From positions 1-8,224 of the forward strand of contig JAKLIU010000078.1 in assembly GCA_022709445.1 (NCBI GenBank): 8,224 nt of DNA, in the 5' to 3' direction. The notes under the pieces are model-generated. The model searched no databases, had not been told where the DNA came from, and was given only the letters and a program-made list of their open reading frames with translations. This document shows, piece by piece, positions 6,058 to 8,224 of this stretch (position 1 is the stretch's first letter; every line of letters starts with the position of its first letter). The translations under genes and the position numbers were made by a program. The stretch is from Spirochaetota bacterium. GTDB lineage: Bacteria > Spirochaetota > Spirochaetia > Treponematales > UBA12059.

Positions 6058-7710
6058 CTACCGCATCTCCCTGAGTGAACGGGCGACCGCGTAGGCTCCG
6101 TCCCCGATCTTCTCTATGTGGCGCACGATGTCCATGAAGAGCAGTTCCGCCTTGACGTCCGCCCCGGACTTGAGGCGCTTGCGCGACTGCTTCTTCAGGG
6201 CCGTGCGGAAATCGTCGATCTGGTTCTCCAGGTTCTCCGCGGACCGCAGCTGCTCGGCGCTGATGGTGTTGTTGATGTTGTCCCTCACGAACGACAGGAA
6301 GCCCTCGACCATGTTCACGTAGGGTCCCAGGCTCTCGATCTCGCCGTGGTCTATGGGCAGCTTGCGCTCATCCGCCTTCTCCAGCAGCATCGCCAGGCTG
6401 AAGCAGTCGTCCGTTATGTCCTCCAGGTCAATGACCATCCGGAGCATCACCCCGATGTTGGCCTGGCTGGCCGCGCTGGTGTCGCCGCCCGCGCACTCGA
6501 GCAGGAAGCGCGACAGCTCCTCGCGCATCTGGTCGGCGTAGTTCTCCATGTTCCGGAAGCTCTCCAGCTCGTCGGCCAGGTCCGCCGGCCGCTCCTCGAG
6601 CAGCTCCCTGAACCGGCCGAACATGGTCCCGCAGAGGCCGGCCATGTCGGAAATCTCCTTCTGCGCGCGCATCAGGTTCAGTTCCGAGCTGTCCACCATG
6701 GCCACGGATACGTACTCCAGCTTGTGCAGCATCTTGTCCTCGCCGGGGCGGGGCTTCACCAGCCTGGTCACCAGGGCGGTCATCTGGGCGGCGAACGGAG
6801 CGAAGAGGACCGCGTTGATGACGTTGAAGGCCGTGTGCATCATGGCGATGTGCTGGGCAACCGTCGAGCCGCCGGCGAGCAGGTTCACCAGCGCCAGGAA
6901 GGGCTTGAAGAGGATGACCGCCCAGAGGGATCCAAGGACGTTGAACAGGATGTGGATCAGGGCGGCGCGCTTGGCCGCCGTCTTGGCGCCTATAGACGCC
7001 AAGTAGGCGTCTATGGTGGTGCCGATGTTCGCGCCGAGCACCAGGCCCGCGGCCATCTCGAAGCCGATGACGCCCTCGACGGCCAGGGTGATGATGATGG
7101 CGGTGGAAGCGCTGGAGGAATGGACCAGCACGGTCAGCACGGTGCCTGCGGCCAGTGCCACGAAGACGGAGAGCACGCCCAGGTCGGACACGCCCGAAAG
7201 GAAATGCAGGATCTCCGGCGATGGCTTGGGGATGGAGGCGGACAGGTACTCGAGGCCCAGGAACAGGAGGCCGAAGCCGAGGGCCGCCTCGCCGTAGTCG
7301 CGGACGCGAGAGCGCCGCTTGGCAGTCATCATCATGATGAAGCCGGCGCCGATCATGGGCAGGGCCAGCATCGCTATCTTGAACTTGAAACCGATGAGGG
7401 AGACTATCCACGCGGTCACCGTGGTGCCAATGTTGGCGCCGAAGATGACCCCGGCGGCCTGGGCCACCGTCAGCAGGCCGGCGTTCACGAAGGATACGAC
7501 CATCACCGTGGTGGCGGACGACGACTGGATGAGGGCCGTCATGCCCAGGCCCGTCAGCAGGGCCTTGAAGGTGTTGCCCGTCATCAGGTTCAGGGTCTTC
7601 TTGAGCTTGTCCCCGGCGGCTTTCTGGATGCCTTCGGACAGGATCTTCATGCCGAACAGGAAGAGGCCCAGCGCCCCGACGAGCTCGATCACGGCGAGAA
7701 CTATCTTCAT
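6058..7710 (-). CDS. Na+/phosphate cotransporter with C-terminal PhoU-like domain
   Basis: A 550-residue inner-membrane protein expected to import inorganic phosphate with sodium. Two inverted Na_Pi_cotrans repeats are clear: QSSSATT (62-68) followed by GANIGTT (91-97), then HSSSAST (197-203) followed by GANIGTT (226-232); the QSSS-type motifs form the substrate and sodium site in NptA/SLC34 proteins. The first ~320 residues are mostly hydrophobic; after a charged linker (about 318-335) comes a helical, soluble PhoU-like region to the end, a known arrangement (YjbB type) thought to sense or limit phosphate flux. The start at ATG 7710 is set by AAGGTGGT (7722-7715) 4 bases upstream; GTG 7719 would overlap that site. 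Its neighbour across the convergent gap is a HAD phosphatase and a PRPP synthetase, but there is no shared transcript. Some relatives export rather than import phosphate, so direction is inferred. Confidence 0.94.
   Translation of the reverse strand: MKIVLAVIELVGALGLFLFGMKILSEGIQKAAGDKLKKTLNLMTGNTFKALLTGLGMTALIQSSSATTVMVVSFVNAGLLTVAQAAGVIFGANIGTTVTAWIVSLIGFKFKIAMLALPMIGAGFIMMMTAKRRSRVRDYGEAALGFGLLFLGLEYLSASIPKPSPEILHFLSGVSDLGVLSVFVALAAGTVLTVLVHSSSASTAIIITLAVEGVIGFEMAAGLVLGANIGTTIDAYLASIGAKTAAKRAALIHILFNVLGSLWAVILFKPFLALVNLLAGGSTVAQHIAMMHTAFNVINAVLFAPFAAQMTALVTRLVKPRPGEDKMLHKLEYVSVAMVDSSELNLMRAQKEISDMAGLCGTMFGRFRELLEERPADLADELESFRNMENYADQMREELSRFLLECAGGDTSAASQANIGVMLRMVIDLEDITDDCFSLAMLLEKADERKLPIDHGEIESLGPYVNMVEGFLSFVRDNINNTISAEQLRSAENLENQIDDFRTALKKQSRKRLKSGADVKAELLFMDIVRHIEKIGDGAYAVARSLREMR
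6982..7014 (-). repeat. Overlapping, mutually exclusive inverted repeats inside the phosphate transporter gene
   Basis: In mRNA sense, ATAGACGCC (7014-7006) pairs perfectly with GGCGTCTAT (7000-6992) across the 5-base loop TACTT, and the stem can be lengthened by a G-U and a C-G pair. A second perfect 7-bp stem, CTTGGCG (7003-6997) with CGCCAAG (6988-6982), uses four of the same bases plus the loop, so only one can form at a time. The bases encode IDAYLASIGAK just after the second GANIGTT motif. The pairing is a fact of the sequence; any function is conjecture. Confidence 0.6.
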
Positions 7711-7714
7711 GGCA

Positions 7715-7722
7715 ACCACCTT
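7715..7722 (-). promoter_or_regulatory. Strong ribosome-binding site of the phosphate transporter
   Basis: AAGGTGGT, one mismatch from the full anti-16S complement AAGGAGGT, lies 4 bases before ATG 7710. It is the best ribosome-binding site in the window and decides the start codon. Confidence 0.8.
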
Positions 7723-7781
7723 GCACGTCGGTTTGGGTGCGCCGGGGAACCCGCAGAGGCCACCGGTGCGTTGAGGACAGC

Positions 7782-7813
7782 CTGTTTATACAGAAACGGC
7801 GCCCGATTGCATA
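7782..7813 (-). promoter_or_regulatory. Candidate promoter of the phosphate transporter with a CTGT-N4-ACAG palindrome on the -10
   Basis: On the minus strand TATAAA (7790-7785) is a 5 of 6 match to the -10 consensus; 17 bases upstream only a poor -35, TATGCA (7813-7808), is found. Transcription would begin near 7778, with a leader of about 68 bases. The -10 sits inside the imperfect palindrome CTGT-TTAT-ACAG (7782-7793), a possible repressor site. Confidence 0.4.
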
Positions 7814-7837
7814 GCGGTACGGCGGCGCCCGCCCCGG

Positions 7838-7865
7838 TGGACTTTCCGGCCGTTGACGCTATAAT
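7838..7865 (+). promoter_or_regulatory. Promoter of the DUF1232 gene, placed for a leaderless transcript
   Basis: A perfect TATAAT (7860-7865) with TGGACT (7838-7843, 4 of 6 to the -35 consensus) 16 bases upstream. With usual -10 geometry the first transcribed base is 7872, which is the A of the DUF1232 start codon. A TTGACG at 7853-7858 is too close to the -10 to act as its -35. Confidence 0.65.
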
Positions 7866-7871
7866 CGGCCC

Positions 7872-8224
7872 ATGGCATTCGAGAAACTCAAGGAGCGCGC
7901 CCGTGCGCTCGCGCGCGAGACGACGGCGCTCTGGTTCGCCTTCCTGGATCCGCGGACGCCCTGGTACGCCAAGCTCGTGGCGGCGGCCGTGGTCGGGTAC
8001 GCGCTCAGCCCCATCGACCTGATACCTGATTTCATACCCGTGCTCGGTTACCTGGACGACCTGCTGCTTGTTCCTGCCGGTATAGCGCTGGCGGTCAAGC
8101 TGGTGCCCAAGGACGTGCTGGCCGAATGCCGGGTCAAGGCCGCCGAGCAGGGCTCGGAACAGGCCAGGTCGGCGGGCAGGGTGGCGGCGTTCTTCGTGGC
8201 GGCGGTCTGGCTTGCGGCCATCAT
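7872..8224 (+). CDS. DUF1232 (YkvA-family) membrane protein, cut by window edge
   Basis: The first 117 residues of a small membrane protein. The signature segment SPIDLIPDFIPVLGYLDDL at residues 46-64 identifies the DUF1232/YkvA family, whose function is unknown. It is preceded by the charged, amphipathic N-terminus and DPRTPWYAKL (26-35) common in this family. Hydrophobic stretches lie at about 34-45, 63-78 and from 104 to the edge. The start is unusually firm: the frame has a TGA at 7854-7856 and no ATG, GTG or TTG between it and ATG 7872, and the family-typical N-terminus begins there. There is no ribosome-binding site (the preceding bases are CGGCCC), consistent with translation of a leaderless mRNA. 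It is divergent from the phosphate transporter. The C-terminus is missing. Confidence 0.88.
   Translation, partial: MAFEKLKERARALARETTALWFAFLDPRTPWYAKLVAAAVVGYALSPIDLIPDFIPVLGYLDDLLLVPAGIALAVKLVPKDVLAECRVKAAEQGSEQARSAGRVAAFFVAAVWLAAI

Noticed and set aside
6058..7710. A separate phoU gene downstream of the phosphate transporter
   Set aside because: The PhoU-like helices are in the same uninterrupted frame as the membrane domain, a known fusion.
7853..7865. TTGACG next to TATAAT read as a single -35/-10 promoter
   Set aside because: The spacer would be one base; sigma factors need about 16-18. TGGACT at 7838-7843 fits better.
6118..8022. A 634-codon plus-strand open frame opposite the phosphate transporter
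   Set aside because: Its translation is a low-complexity run of Gly, His, Gln and Glu, it crosses the promoter region of the next gene, and the opposite strand encodes a clear transporter.

Overview
The window is ordinary chromosomal DNA, roughly two thirds G+C by eye, packed with protein genes on both strands. It holds seven genes, two of them cut by the window ends. I see no tRNA, rRNA, CRISPR array, insertion sequence, phage gene or other mobile element. The gene set (a COG1022-type acyl-CoA ligase with the DGEKYSPEEIE adenylation motif, an enlarged PRPP synthetase, an M20C dipeptidase, a Na+/phosphate cotransporter with a PhoU-like tail) fits a high-GC Gram-negative bacterium. A spirochaete-like lineage is my best guess, but it rests on protein 'feel' rather than any marker gene and should be treated as weak.

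Layout, left to right. Positions 1-2311 (minus strand) carry an acyl-CoA ligase followed one base later by a multi-pass membrane protein of the Pr6Pr type that runs off the left edge; the two look co-transcribed. A 164-bp divergent promoter region (2312-2475) separates them from pepD (2476-3972, plus), an Xaa-His/nonspecific dipeptidase with all M20 metal ligands present. A 117-bp gap with a candidate promoter leads to a two-gene plus-strand unit: an unusual 426-residue ribose-phosphate pyrophosphokinase (4090-5370) and, 22 bp later, a HAD-family phosphatase (5393-6046). Convergent with it, only 11 bp away, is a Na+/phosphate cotransporter with a PhoU-like domain (6058-7710, minus). A second divergent region (7711-7871) then leads to a DUF1232/YkvA-type membrane protein (7872-8224, plus, cut by the right edge).

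The genes cover housekeeping roles: fatty-acid activation, peptide turnover, PRPP supply, phosphate-ester hydrolysis and phosphate uptake. Phosphate links three neighbours (PRPP synthetase, HAD phosphatase, Na+/Pi transporter), but that grouping may be coincidental.

I found no new multi-gene system. The points most worth a second look are: the DUF1232 gene, whose perfect TATAAT box places the expected transcript start exactly on the A of its ATG (a leaderless mRNA); the divergent PRPP synthetase with an altered PRPP loop and extra segments; a pair of mutually exclusive perfect hairpins inside the phosphate transporter gene; and a short palindrome on that gene's -10 box.
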